The position numbers were made by a program, and so were the translations under genes. Shown piece after piece: positions 34,081 to 46,768 of a stretch of 64,000 nt of DNA. Position 1 is the first letter of the stretch; every line of letters begins with the position of its first letter. Below the pieces are notes generated by a model. The model did no database searches and was not told the DNA's origin. It worked only from the letters and a program-made list of their open reading frames with translations. This DNA comes from Spodoptera frugiperda (lineage: Eukaryota; Arthropoda; Insecta; Lepidoptera; Noctuidae): NCBI RefSeq assembly GCF_023101765.2, contig NC_064214.1, positions 6,516,001 to 6,580,000 of the forward strand, read 5' to 3'.

Positions 34081-37000
34081 AATGCATCGTTTTGTTAACT
34101 CAGTTGAGTTTGATGTTTGTGATTGTTTTATAGATTTTGTTTAACATTGTGTTGTGTTTATTGTTCAGTAGTCAATGATTGAATAACTTTAAAATTACGA
34201 AATTTCCATTTAACAAATTATAATCAATTTACTCTGCTATAGTTGTACACCAATTTTGAACTTTACAAGCATTATAAAAAGGTTCCAATTCAAAATAGAG
34301 GTTTGTGTACAAACTCTGTATAGGTGCTTACAAAGCGGCACAAAATCACACGAGCTCTTACAAAATGCTTACTGGATTGGGTAAAGTTAGGCCGTTGCTT
34401 GTATAGTTATTCGCGAGCGTAATACCGGCCATGTTCCGCGCACAAATAACCGGCCCGGCCCAACAACCCTGGCCCCTTGTTCACCGAGATGTACAGACAA
34501 TGGAACCGACCAACTCTCCATACAATGCACTTTCTTGCTTCTTTTTCATACAACTTCCAAGGAAACTTTCTTCGTAATATTCCGTAAAATCTGTTTAAAT
34601 AAGACTTTAAAATCTTTTTCTATAAGTACGCTGTTCAAGTATGCCTAGAACAGATGTAATTGGCGTCCATTGCCATTCACGTCGGCAAAAATCACGTAAA
34701 ACGTGTGACAAACGCGTCGTTGTAGTGTAATCTGTGTCCACTACAAACGTCAATTACTCGGCCCATAAACTGAGGTGGCTACATCTAGTTGAAGTTTACA
34801 TCGGTGTACATTGCGCGCTTTATTTTAGAGCCGGCTACTACACTAACGATTATAGTTACTGCCCCAGCAATGGAATGGCCGCTTGTTTCGCTAAAAAATG
34901 TTCTCGCCTGGTAGCAATTGATTGTTTTAAGTCGGCGTTATGGGATTGCATTAAGTTGATTTATTTTGTCGGGAAATGTGAGCAGTTTCCTTTAGAAGAC
35001 AGGAAGCGAACCGTTCCGTGACTTTAGACGTGTTTCATGAAATGTATTGTAAATGTATGAGTTAGAGAACAAGTATAATTATACTAGGTAGGTAGGTGGT
35101 TATTTCCTTCCTTCCTTTAGATATAAAGTTTATTCAATAAGAATGTTAATAAATGACACTGGTACAACCTTTAGCAAAATATTTGTACATAAAATTCTCA
35201 AAAAAACTCTTCAACGGCAAAATTTTTCTTTAATATTCAGCAAAAGGTCGCTGCAGCTATTATTAGCATTTCCAAGAGAACCGACGCGCCTCAGTTGCAA
35301 ATAAAAATATCGAAAATACGGAGAGTTATAACCCAATCCTTTTGCACTAAATTCGATTTTATGTAGAAAACGTATGGTTTAATTTCCGCTGGCAATATAA
35401 ACGAGTGACGACTTTAATGGGTTGCTTCGATCCACAGTATTTTACGTTATTAAACTCTGTTTAGTGCAATATTGAGTCGGCATTTTGCTCAGCATCAAGT
35501 GAAACTAAGGGTTTCATGACCCAATGAGCGTTCTAATCTAATAATGAGGTAAATAAAAGATTCAGGAGACCTCGGCCCAAGTTCAGAGTTTGTTCAGTTT
35601 TCTTTTACGGAGCTGGATGTTCATGTAATATTATGTCTGAGGAGATATCAAAAGTTTTTACTTAATTTGAATACAAGTTGGAAACTAAAGAAGAGATTGT
35701 TTGTTACTGTACCTTCGGCTGATATTCTTTTTGAAAAGCTGAACTTTTTAGTTTACTTTATGTTTAACTATTCTAACTTGAATTCGATGACAAATATCGT
35801 TCTCGCAGACACCAATCAAACGCAGTAACGAATGCTCGCTCGCGAAAAACGCACACATGTGTATTTTTCAGTGATTGCACTAACCTAGCCCCAACGCGTT
35901 TGCATCCCTCGAGCTAACGAAATGAAAACACATTCGCAATTCGATCACGGTTCGCAAGACGCACATGATCGACATCGAATCGATAGGACACTCGATGGCG
36001 CGTTACTCGATATATTCCACGTCACTCATAACCCCCGGCCGCCGCCGCCCGGTCCGCGCGACCCTGCTCGCGAATTGTATTGTCACTCTACATTTCTGTC
36101 TATTGAAAGGGTTGAATGTTTTGTGACCAACATAAAATCGTTTTGTTGGAAAATCATTGGACACGTAATAACTGTGACGTTTGATTGCTAGTCCACGTTG
36201 ATAATGGAGACAAGGGTTGTGCTCGTGCCATCTCATAAAATATTTACCATTTTTTGTTTATTCATATGTAAAAATTGTGAAATTGGTGTCCAATTTCGAG
36301 TATGTAAGGTTTAAATTCCTCAATTTACTTGTTGTTAAACAATTTTATTAGTTTGCGAATTATAATTAAGTTATACTTTGATCAAGAAATAATAATAATT
36401 CTTAATTAAATACTGTAATTTCTTTATGGAGACACCATTAAAATTTAATAACTACTCATCAACATCAGTCAAAATATAATTAGAGATTCTCTCAAATTAG
36501 TAAATTAACTTAAGCAGGTAGCTGAAGTTGGCCACTCAAAGCAACAAACATGATCAAGGTACACGGAACCCACAAATCAGAGCTTTTCAAAGTTTAGGCA
36601 AACAAAACTGCTTGTCAGCTCCGGCGGGCGGTTCGTTCCATCGTCAGCTGTCATCACGACACCGCGGCCGCGGGGTTTTTGACGTGACCAAATTGTGCCT
36701 GTCAGTCGGTAACAGCCGACTACTTGGCTGACAATTAACCGCGCGCCGGTTCTAGGGTTATCGTAAAATAACTGTTTTATCGAGAAGGGAACTGGCATTT
36801 GTTTGATTGAGGAAATCTGATCGAGAAAATGTATTAAGAGAGATGAAAAGGAAATAATTTTGCGTATGAAATAATATAAAAAAAATGTTCTCGGTACTGT
36901 CAAAACGTGTAGATCAATCACGTGAAATAGATTAAGTGTCCAAAAATACAATAACTCGTCACTGGAGGTAGGAACCAGGAAGGCAGAATTGTTCGCGTAA

Positions 37001-40000
37001 TTAAATTACTGAAACAAACATCTATTCAGCAATACAACAACAAGCTATCGTAATTAATCTTTAATATGTCTATTCATCGTTACACGCCTTACTTAACCTT
37101 ATCTAAATACAATTTATGACGGAAATTACGACTTTATAGGTATTTGAATAAGGTTGAAAATAAATCGCTAATGAGGATGAGGGTCGTTTGGTAGGGTGGT
37201 GGCAGGATATTAATTGTATTCATAGTATCGGAGCTGACGGGTTATTGTTGCGGCGTCAAGGCGTTTTGTCGCAGAGCGCGGCGTCAATGTCGCCGTGTCG
37301 CGCGACTTGATTTATGATTAATTGCGACGCTATAACGATGTTGTTTAGTTTTTAATGAGTTGATGAAACATGACCCTCGCCAAGGTCGTTACTTGTAAAA
37401 ACAAAATAAACGAGCTTTGTTGTGGCAATCGAGTTTAATTGATTGTTGGAAGAAAATTCAAACTGAAGTCTGTAAAATTGATTGTATAATGCAACTTATC
37501 TCAAAAGACTACTACGAAAGAAAAATAGCAAAACAAGAACATAAAAATTAAAACGTTGCCCCGCACGCTGTGGAGGAACGTCGTCGTCGGCGTAAAACAC
37601 GACACCCGACGACACCCCGGCGACACAGCTACAATACCTTTGTTTTTCTAAACAGAAAAAAAAACGAAAAGCATCGATTGCACAAAAGGTGACGAGCTTC
37701 GTATTGTCCCCGCACTATTGTCCGACGATCTAGCTCGCGGCGCCTGTCTCGACGACCAATAGCAGGGCACCGCAGAAATATTACTCACAGCCACATTGTA
37801 ATTATTATGTACATCATTCATAATCATTCATTATCATTGTTGAAGTTATAGTGTCCCGTTTCTTTCATGTCATCGTATCTTCACTTTAGAATGAGCAGTC
37901 ACCTTTACTCATTTCACTGACTGACAATCTATTTCGACCACTCAGAAGTGCCTGTTTCTTTATAAATTAATTGAAATAAATTGCTTTGATCTTGACTTAA
38001 AATGTTATCATTAAACTAGGAATAGCTGAGTGACTCTTTAATATTAAACACTGAATTCTGATGTTATGATTTACTTTTATAATCAACAAAACGTTAAACT
38101 TATAGCAGTTCACTAAAGCTGCAAATAAAACTGTGACTGGACATTAGTTTCCAATAAAACTCCTCTCTATAAATCTTAATATTTCTGTCATTTCATTGTG
38201 AAAGTGAGGACATAAAGTTTTCATTTGCGTTGTCTCTGATATTACTGCATAACGAGACACTAAAACTGGTGATCACTTGACAAACACCATTTACCTTTAA
38301 TGTGAAATGATGTACTAAATTCGAAAGTATAGTTACGATTTTGGATTTGAGAAAACGAATTATTCATATCAATCTTGTCTCGAATTTGTAAAAATCACGC
38401 GTACCTACGTGTACACACAACTTTGTGTAACATCAGGCTTGTGCCCTGGGCAAAATATCAGTGTCTATTAAATCATAGGTTTTCTTATATTTGAATAGGT
38501 CAATAACACTTTGCTCAATCTGAGAATGGAACTTAACAGTACCAACAACAAACTCCTGCTTGGCAATTATATTTACGGTTACTAGACCAACAAAACATTG
38601 TACTTAAAAACCAAAATAATATTGCAAATGGTATTTCTTATTTATTCCCATAGTGCCATGTTCGTCGTGTGAACACAGCGCTAGAGAGCGATTAGCTGCA
38701 ATCTATGCGATCTTTGTCCGCGAGCGGCCATATTTGCTAGTCCTACTAAATAGCAGAGCGCGGGGACATATCACTGGGTTTTATTATTTAGGAGCATTCC
38801 GATATACAAACTGCATTCAATAATTGAGAAATATGAATAAAATCAAATAGCATTGTAGGTTATTGTTTTTGCATAGTACGGGTTTTCATTAGATTTGCTT
38901 TGGTGAACGAATTTTAATTAAATTAAGGATAAAGGAAATTAAAATAGGAATCGAATGAGACTCAATTTTAATTGGAGATCGTAACGAATAAATAACTGTA
39001 CCCAAAAACACTGAATCAATTAAAGAACTTTCTATTTGAGATCATCATATATGCACACACTTGTATCACAACAAATGTCTTAATAAATATGCCTGTCTTA
39101 TACACATATGTTTGTAGTGGGATATCTACATAAACCTATCTCGTGGCGTACCTGTACACATGCTGACGTCTCCTGCTCCATATATCGTGCCAGGCAGGCA
39201 AGTTCACTCCACTCTGGTAATATTTCAAACTATTCGTATGCACTTTGTATACATAGCTCTGTTCTGCACGATCCGTTCCAAGATATCTCTGGCCGTGTAT
39301 CGAAGGATTGTGTTATTTCAACTTTGATGGTTGGAATTTGAAATGATATTTAAAACAATATCTATCTCAATACAAGATATTCATAAATTAAGTACTGAAA
39401 TGATTTTTAGCTTTGTTTTCGAATAATTTAGGTGCGATATATTAGAGCCGACTTCGTGTCTAGAAAAACAACAACTTGCTTATTTGTTTTATCACACCCA
39501 AATACGTACAAACAATTTAATTTTCATTTAAAGTTTCTCTTTTCTGTTATATTTATTTTCTAATTGTATTGTTTGTTTAAAACTGTGTGTTAATTTGATA
39601 TGAAAACAATGTCTCTTAGTCCGATGTTATTTTTTTTTATTATTAATTGTTACGACTAAATCTGAGTTGGTTTTCTGTGACTCTATATATCTTTACCTAA
39701 GAAAAAAAATGCAGTAATATCAACTTTAATCACTATTACGTAAAGTAGTAATTAAAACGATTTTAGCAGAAACAAAATTCAGCTAATTCCAGTTTCGTAG
39801 AATGAATGGGAGTGACCTGATTGCGGAGCACAGCGTCTTATTGTAGTGCGCGCAGTCGGCGCGGCTTTGTTCGCGTCTGCTGAGCAGTTGTGACGCATTC
39901 ACCACACACGTGCACCTCGGGATTTAGAGCTGTATTATACCTGCATCACATTACCTAAGGAATTTGGAAGTTATACATATTTTCAATTTGTATTCAATGT

Positions 40001-40510
40001 TTAACCTACTTCTGTTTGATGCTGTCAGAGATTCAACAATCTGACCAGTATGAGGTCAACTGCCAGATAGTAGAAGTGAGATGATAATTGCTCTGTATAA
40101 AATGCTGTCATTCAATATGATTGCGTCGCTCCAACTTAGTCGGGTAAAGATAAGGAAAATGTTTGTTTCAAATGACAATGACATGTTAAGGTTAGTTAGT
40201 TCAGTTCAAATAATGAAAAATGTACATTTCAGAGACGATCTAGTACAGAGAATGACGTAACACGTTGGTCTTATTACGCGCGGTGCGGCCGCACAACTGA
40301 AAATCAGGAACAAGTTATCACCGCTCCGCATTACTCAGAGCAGTGCCCACTAATCACAGCCGAGCATGCCGCATCCATACAGCGCTGTATCAATGCCGCA
40401 CCGGTGTCGCATCTGTGTCGCATCTGTGCGCAGCTACCTGTGCTCTGTGCTCTACGTCTGTGCGGTGCGTCATCGAGCCACCTTTGTGGAGTCATTGGCG
40501 CTTTGTGGCG
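34081..40510. other. Gene-free DNA with GC-rich patches
   Basis: No gene or transposon recognised. GC-rich patches lie at 36,030-36,075, 37,555-37,630 (repeated CGACACC/CGTCG words) and 37,680-37,775 (with two ATTGTCC words and CCAAT). At 40,280-40,300 the minus strand shows an acceptor-like CTGATTTTCAG before a CpG-rich stretch, but no frame is convincing. The region 40,380-40,480 is a degenerate GTCGCATCTGT / TGTGCTC repeat. Confidence 0.35.
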
Positions 40511-40518
40511 TGACGTCA
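40511..40518. promoter_or_regulatory. CRE palindrome TGACGTCA
   Basis: Full CREB/ATF palindrome within a GC-rich patch (about 40,360-40,560). Confidence 0.4.
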
Positions 40519-42496
40519 TCGCTTTGTGCGCGCCCCACTTGCGTTGCTTTTCCACTAGTTCGCTATAGAAATGTCCGCGATAGTTTCTGATGGATGTCAA
40601 TGGATGGAGGAGTTTCGAATTGATTGTCTGTCCCACTCCGCTACTACTCGTCTCGTAATGCATTCTTCATACACTATTCATCATTTACTTTTTACAAAAT
40701 CGTTAAAAGTTAATGATGGACGATTTTAATTGAAAACTCCAATAAATACAATTTCCTGCAACGATTTGGGCTTCCATCCGAATACTGTTTAATCAAAGGA
40801 CGAAGTTCCCTTAAGTTTAACGTTTCCCCTTTTTTATTTCTCTCCGAGTCGTTTGTTCTCTTAGCTTCTAGAAACGGCAATTAAAACAATAAATGTTTAT
40901 CGTTTCACCGAAACCCTTAGAAAAATAACTAATTTCATTATTAACGTACATTTTATTTCAACTGGTCCTATATTTTAAAATAGCCACGAATTAATTTTAG
41001 AAGCAAAATTATTTATTTACGCAGACCACACTACTATTTTAATGAGCCAAAAAATAAGTTTGTGTTCAGAGTACATTATTTTATCTGGTAGACTAATTAG
41101 TTAATCTATTTACAGGCGTCTGCAAAATATGAACGAGTGTTTTCTATAAAAGCGCGCTCGTATAAAATCCAACAAATCAGGTTACTACAGATGTCACAGA
41201 AGGGAGCGCCTCGTTGCCAGCGGCCGCTAACAAAACAATCAGCCGTCATTCCAGTGTCATCGCGCTCGAAATCCCGTCACTTCCAATACACGCCATCATA
41301 TCCCTGACTTGCACTATTGTTTAAATCAGTTTGTATTCCATTTCCAACCCTGTACGATTAACAACCCTATGTCGTTTGAACAAAGTTCGAAATTGTTCGT
41401 CGCTTGGAATATAGTGGATTCTGTCAGTTTGTCGTAAACGTCATCCAATAAAGGCCGGTGTAGGATTCCCTGCAACTACAAAAGTTTCACTCAAAGAATC
41501 TCCGTCCCATGGTGTACTCGTATACGTACATACATATAGTCCCAATGTACCCTGTCCTGCTACTAATCCTGTTAGCGTTAAGTCTGGTCGCTTATTTCAC
41601 TACATTCTGACGAGATTCCGTTTGACATTTTACGGATTTGTCTTAACAGATTAACAGAAAATTATTTTAATTACAGAATTTCCAAATATTAATTAAGCAT
41701 CGTTTTACGTTAAAGTAATAGTTAATTTAAACAATAAAGTGCAGGATGAATATTAAATTGTAGAAGTGAATATCCAAATATAAACAAGCAACATTCATAA
41801 TGGTATTACGGAAAAATGCATTGTATAGACTTTCAAAAGTAGATTTTTAGTCAAAAACTTACGTATAAGTGGATGATTTATCACAATTTCCTAATGTCTT
41901 TGGACAAAATTAATTTATTTCCTGTATATAATAATATTAAGGAAGACACACGGACGTCACTCGCCCACCACCGCAGTAAGCCGGCCGTCACCGCGTGACA
42001 CTCACGCCGATAGCTCTGATCACTCGACTCACAGCTCCGGATTAACACCAAGATGTACACCTGTCTGTCTGTCCGTCTGTATGTCTTGTCCAGTTAGTGC
42101 TCGCCTGTCTTAGACGCTACGGCTCTGTTCTGCATACAATTATTCTTCACACCTGTCTCCCAGTGAGATAGACAGAGACAATAGAACGCCAAATGGCTGT
42201 ACTGTTAGACAAATTTAAGTCAGGCAAAGAAAGGTTAGCATATTATTCTAATAGGCGGTAAATCTTGCTTGTATATACTACATTAATACATGGTCAATAC
42301 GTTGTATAGAGATTGAGGTAGCATCAGTAAAAAAATGATAACACTACGCATTTTGCTCGTACTATGTGGTATTCAATATAGATGGTAATTTCCATTCCTG
42401 AAAAGGTTTTAACAAAAGATTGATGTTCCAAGTACAATGGACATTCCGCTATCGTGTAGTGATATAGTGAGCTAATTCAGGTCATACCGTGCCGAG
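40519..42496. other. Gene-free DNA
   Basis: No gene recognised. TATAAAAG at 41,145 with ATCAGGT 32 bases downstream (A at 41,179) is a weak TATA/initiator pair on the plus strand, without any transcript to support it. Confidence 0.35.
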
Positions 42497-42504
42497 TGAC
42501 GTCA
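42497..42504. promoter_or_regulatory. CRE palindrome TGACGTCA
   Basis: Full CREB/ATF palindrome, followed by a GC-richer patch at 42,530-42,690. Confidence 0.4.
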
Positions 42505-45500
42505 TGCGTTAAAATATCGGTGTTGTTAACCCACCGCGCACCGGCCGGCTGCTAATATTGCCGTGATTGTCACCGCCCGCATCGAGTGCACGAGGCTGTG
42601 CATTGTGTGCGTGCACATACAGCCCGGCTCATTTGTGCACGCTGTTTGGGTGCACCAATGTGCACATGTGCGCTTAGTCGGACACCGACCACACTGGCGA
42701 TCAAGGCATACGAAATTTCAACGTTTAGTAAGGATTTCTTAAATAATTCAGATAAATATATTAGCTGTTTAACATTTTTTGATAGTACTTTAGGATTTGT
42801 TAATGTCCATGTTGAAAGAGTAATACATTAAAATACATTCATATTGTAATCAAGCTGTGTAGGTACTTATTGAATTCTTTGAATGAAACATAAATTCAAT
42901 TTTAATTTGATTAATTCTAGGAATTAGGTATTTCTTTTATTAAAGTTCTGAGCGTTCAATAGTGAACTCTGCTACTCAGAACACAAGCTCCAATAGGTAT
43001 TTACGAGTAACTAATAAAGAACCGCATGTAGAAGTGAGGCGCGGCGTTGCCGGCACCTTAATACCTTCCGCTCATTTTGCAAATATCCTTCTAATATGCA
43101 TACATATGTATAAGTAATTATGCCAGGTAAGGCTCTACTTTGAATACACATTATGTAAATGTATGTTAAAAATTCCTACACTTACACACACTCACAGCTC
43201 ACGTGTGTACAGTATACAGGATGTGTTACACACATTGACGGCAGTGGCGATGTGTGTGTCAGCCACGGTGTTATTATGGCGTCCTGTATGTCAGGCATGT
43301 AATCACACACAAAATCAACATTGTTTCAAGGTTACGTTTGGGAAGTTATATTTTTGCTTCAAAATATTATACACTATATTACAATTTATTTTTTTCTAGA
43401 AGCGTTTTAATGTATTTTCCGTGTTTCAGCTAAAGATTTCGGTAAATAAGCTGTAATGAACACAAACCATGAAAGCGGTACAAATGAACTTAGTGTAAAA
43501 CTATTTTGGGAATTGATTCGGACACAGCCAGTTGAAATGTGCTTAGGCCAGACCACACAATATCGGGGCCTTGGACCCAGGCCAACTTTTAATGAGTCCA
43601 CTAGTAAATTTTACACGTAACGGAATAACTAACGAGTGAAATAATGCTACTCGTAATTTAACTAGAAGCGTTTCTAACTGCGATCTCTGTTCTATAGTTA
43701 ACGTTTAAACGACCGTTTTTAAATGAGTATTAGTGGTTAGTTATTCTGGCTGCGTTTATAATGAAAGGAGCTTTAGCTGAGCTCTAACGTTTTAATTAGT
43801 ATCATGCACCACACCGCGCTGCTAACACCTGTGTTAGCACTAACACACCTCCATACACACAAACAAGCCTAAACTGAGTTCTATGTGAACGTAACTAAAC
43901 GTGAGTTACAACATTTTTAATTTGACAATAATTAGGAAGAATCAATACGTTGTCTTAGCACAACAACGCGGTGACAGCGACCCAATTACCACGTGAGGCG
44001 TACAATAATATATTGTGAGTGATCTAAGTAAACACTTGTAGCGAGAGATGTAGTCGGAGGCCTCGCGCGCGCCGTACAAACCCACATACATTAATTCGGC
44101 GACAATCAACGCGGAAGGGTATAAAATTTACACAAGTACTAAACGTCACTAAAAGGCTCCTTCAGAATCCGGTCCCAACTCACTGTTGACATGTACCGAT
44201 CTGCATACAAATTACTCACATTCACACTTGGATACCATACGAAAACTAACCTGTGTCATCAGATAATAAGGCTCAAAATCCGTCGTAGAACTTTGTCAAA
44301 AGTTATGTTCTGAGACCTTGTAGGTATGTCATGCGTCAGTTGACAGATGTTGAGTTTGAACTGCTCCATTGTTGTTTGCTGAAGAGATTTCTCGTTAAAA
44401 GTGGAATTGGTTTTGTTGCCTAAGACCAACAAAAGTGCTGGCACTAATTGGCCTAGACTTTGATTGCTCGGGCACTTTGTAAGGATTATATCTGGAGTGC
44501 GAAGCGACTGGCGGTACTTCTATTGTCAGACGTCGGCTTGTTTCTTGAATGAAATAAAAATAACTTCAATAACTGCTTCAAATCAACAAGCACAACAGAT
44601 CAAACGTTCAAATTCTAATAACAAATTTCTAATAACAGAAACAAAACATTCAAAATTACAGCAATCAACGTCGGTAATTTAAATGAGTATTTTATCATGA
44701 AACCTTTACGTTGGTACGGGGCTCGCGGCAGTAAAATTGAAGCCGGATACTAGTGGCCGCAGCTGTAATTGAGTTTGTTTAACATCACTGTCGGACTGTT
44801 TGCACGTCCTCTACGGACGTAGCGCTCGTAGCACTCGTAGCGGACGTAGGCCGTAGCGTGTAGCAGCTGTGCTACGCCATGCGCTAGGCCAAATGTATGC
44901 GTAAAGAGGGATTCATTGTTGTGATCGCCTCGGGAATGGGCTCGTGTACATTTAGAATTGGTGATTCGAACTTCTGTATTTACCAAATGAAGAAAAAAAA
45001 TAAGCAAATGGTTATTAAAAAGTAATAGTAAACAAAATTTTCAGACACATTTTTTTAACTTCTATGGCAATTTGAAATCACTAAAATAATACAGATATTG
45101 TGATATAACTCCCAAAGTAAATCGTCAGTTTGAACAAAATCACTTTGTTCATCAGTAACTAGAAACATCCAAACATCCTCGATCAGGTTAGCCCTTTATT
45201 TGTACCAACACAATTGGATTGTACCGAAAAAAGATCGATACAATAAATAAATTGTGTTGTTACAAACAAAGAGGAAATCAACACTCGATGACTCTCAGTC
45301 TGAGTGCTTTGGAGAGGGCTGCTGTAAGTACCGGCAGAAATAGTTGCAAATTCATTCTGATTTTTCATGCCGTGCCTTTAAGTAATTGATTTTCATTTGT
45401 TTCCAACTTTTATTGCTATTCAATTACATTTTATTGCATTCTGAATGTTTTCCAATATAATGACGACAACAGTTTTCGATAATGAGTTCTTATATTGTTA

Positions 45501-46705
45501 TAAAATAGATGATTTAGTTGTAAATGCTTTATAGAAACTTGAGATTGGTCAAAGATAGAATTATGAACCAAATATTCGTCCAAGAGTTTGACTCTTTTAC
45601 TTTATTTATGTATGCTCACATAAAATTCCATATGAAATATTTTAATTGTATTTATATTTAATGAAACTGAACATGTTTATCATAACCAATACATTAAGTT
45701 GTTGGACAGTTACAATCCATTGCTCATGAATATTTATGTAAAATGATAAATTATCTGTCTTTCCATATTAATATGTATGAGCAGGCCACTGTAAGTTCTG
45801 AATCTTTCCTACGTTTATGTACTCATACATACGAAATTTTATTTCATACAACGTTACCAAAGAGATTGTTATTATAATATAATGGATTTTATTTATTAGT
45901 TACTTTAAAAAAAAGATACTGATAGGAATACGTAATGTCAACTAAGTAGCGAATAAAAGTTCTGAACTAAATGATGTACATAGATAGTATCGAGTGGAAA
46001 AGATATCATCTAAAACCAAAGTCCCACTATTCCAAGAAGAATAAGTTAAGAACATGTTAGCCAAGAATATCCATTGTAAACTCGATCCAAGTTTGATTGG
46101 TACATGCAAAGTACTAAAACAAGAGTTCATACAAACTGTCCCTCTGCTGATACAAGTTACTACACTTTGTGAACTGTTCTGATCGTCCAAATAATTTGCT
46201 CCGGCGATGTACTCGCAAATGTAGGCTGTTACAAAGTTTTGGGTCTCGTATTATCAATCTCACACTTGTATCTGTACTTCGGAAAGTGGTTTGTATCGAT
46301 GATTTGTTCAGTACACTATGTAAATACGTCGTTTCATAGTAGTTGTATTATATAATTTTTAATCCGTGAAATGAATGTACTAAGTCTTACTACTTTTAAA
46401 ATATAAAATAATGTATCTTAATTCCTTTTCTTATTAAACTACTTCAAAGCACTTAGTGCCCATTTGTTATAATATAGTTTCTTGGAAGCCTTATACACAA
46501 AACTAAACAAAATTTCGCAACGGTTAAAAGGAAATCCTCACAACAGTTTCCTTGAGAACATAAAGAACAACCCTGAACTCGGTCCAACTTAATCTGGCAA
46601 CATAAAAATCTTATAAAATTTTCAGCGCGAGCATCTCGCCGTAAAAAAGATTGTAAAAGATAAAGGATAGAAACGATTCAATTATAATAATTAGTGGATG
46701 TTGCC
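42505..46705. other. Gene-free DNA
   Basis: No gene or transposon recognised. It contains the CGTAGC cluster at 44,816-44,874. Confidence 0.4.
44816..44874. repeat. Second cluster of CGTAGC hexamers
   Basis: Four CGTAGC words and related GTAGC words with short irregular spacers, ending in GTAGCAGCTGTGCTAC. It resembles the cluster at 12,014-12,072. The spacing differs, so common descent is not shown. Confidence 0.6.
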
Positions 46706-46768
46706 AGGTGTACCCGCTGCGGGTATACCCGCCTGTACCCGCCTGTACCCGCCGGTACCCGCTGTACG
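46706..46768. repeat. Degenerate tandem repeat of a 10-base unit
   Basis: The unit GCCTGTACCC occurs twice exactly (46,731-46,750), followed by GCCGGTACCC, and is flanked by GTGTACCCGCTGCGGGTATACCC and GCTGTACGG variants. The array is GC-rich within AT-rich DNA. The open frame across it is low complexity. Confidence 0.75.

Noticed and set aside
36577..36951. 124-codon minus-strand open frame
   Set aside because: Phe/Ile/Leu-rich, typical of AT-rich chance frames; no domain or splice context.
40331..40663. 110-codon minus-strand frame in a GC-rich patch
   Set aside because: Both strands are open over a degenerate GTCGCATCTGT repeat; low complexity explains it.
41145..41179. TATA box and initiator pair as a promoter
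   Set aside because: The spacing is slightly long, the initiator is imperfect and no transcript follows.
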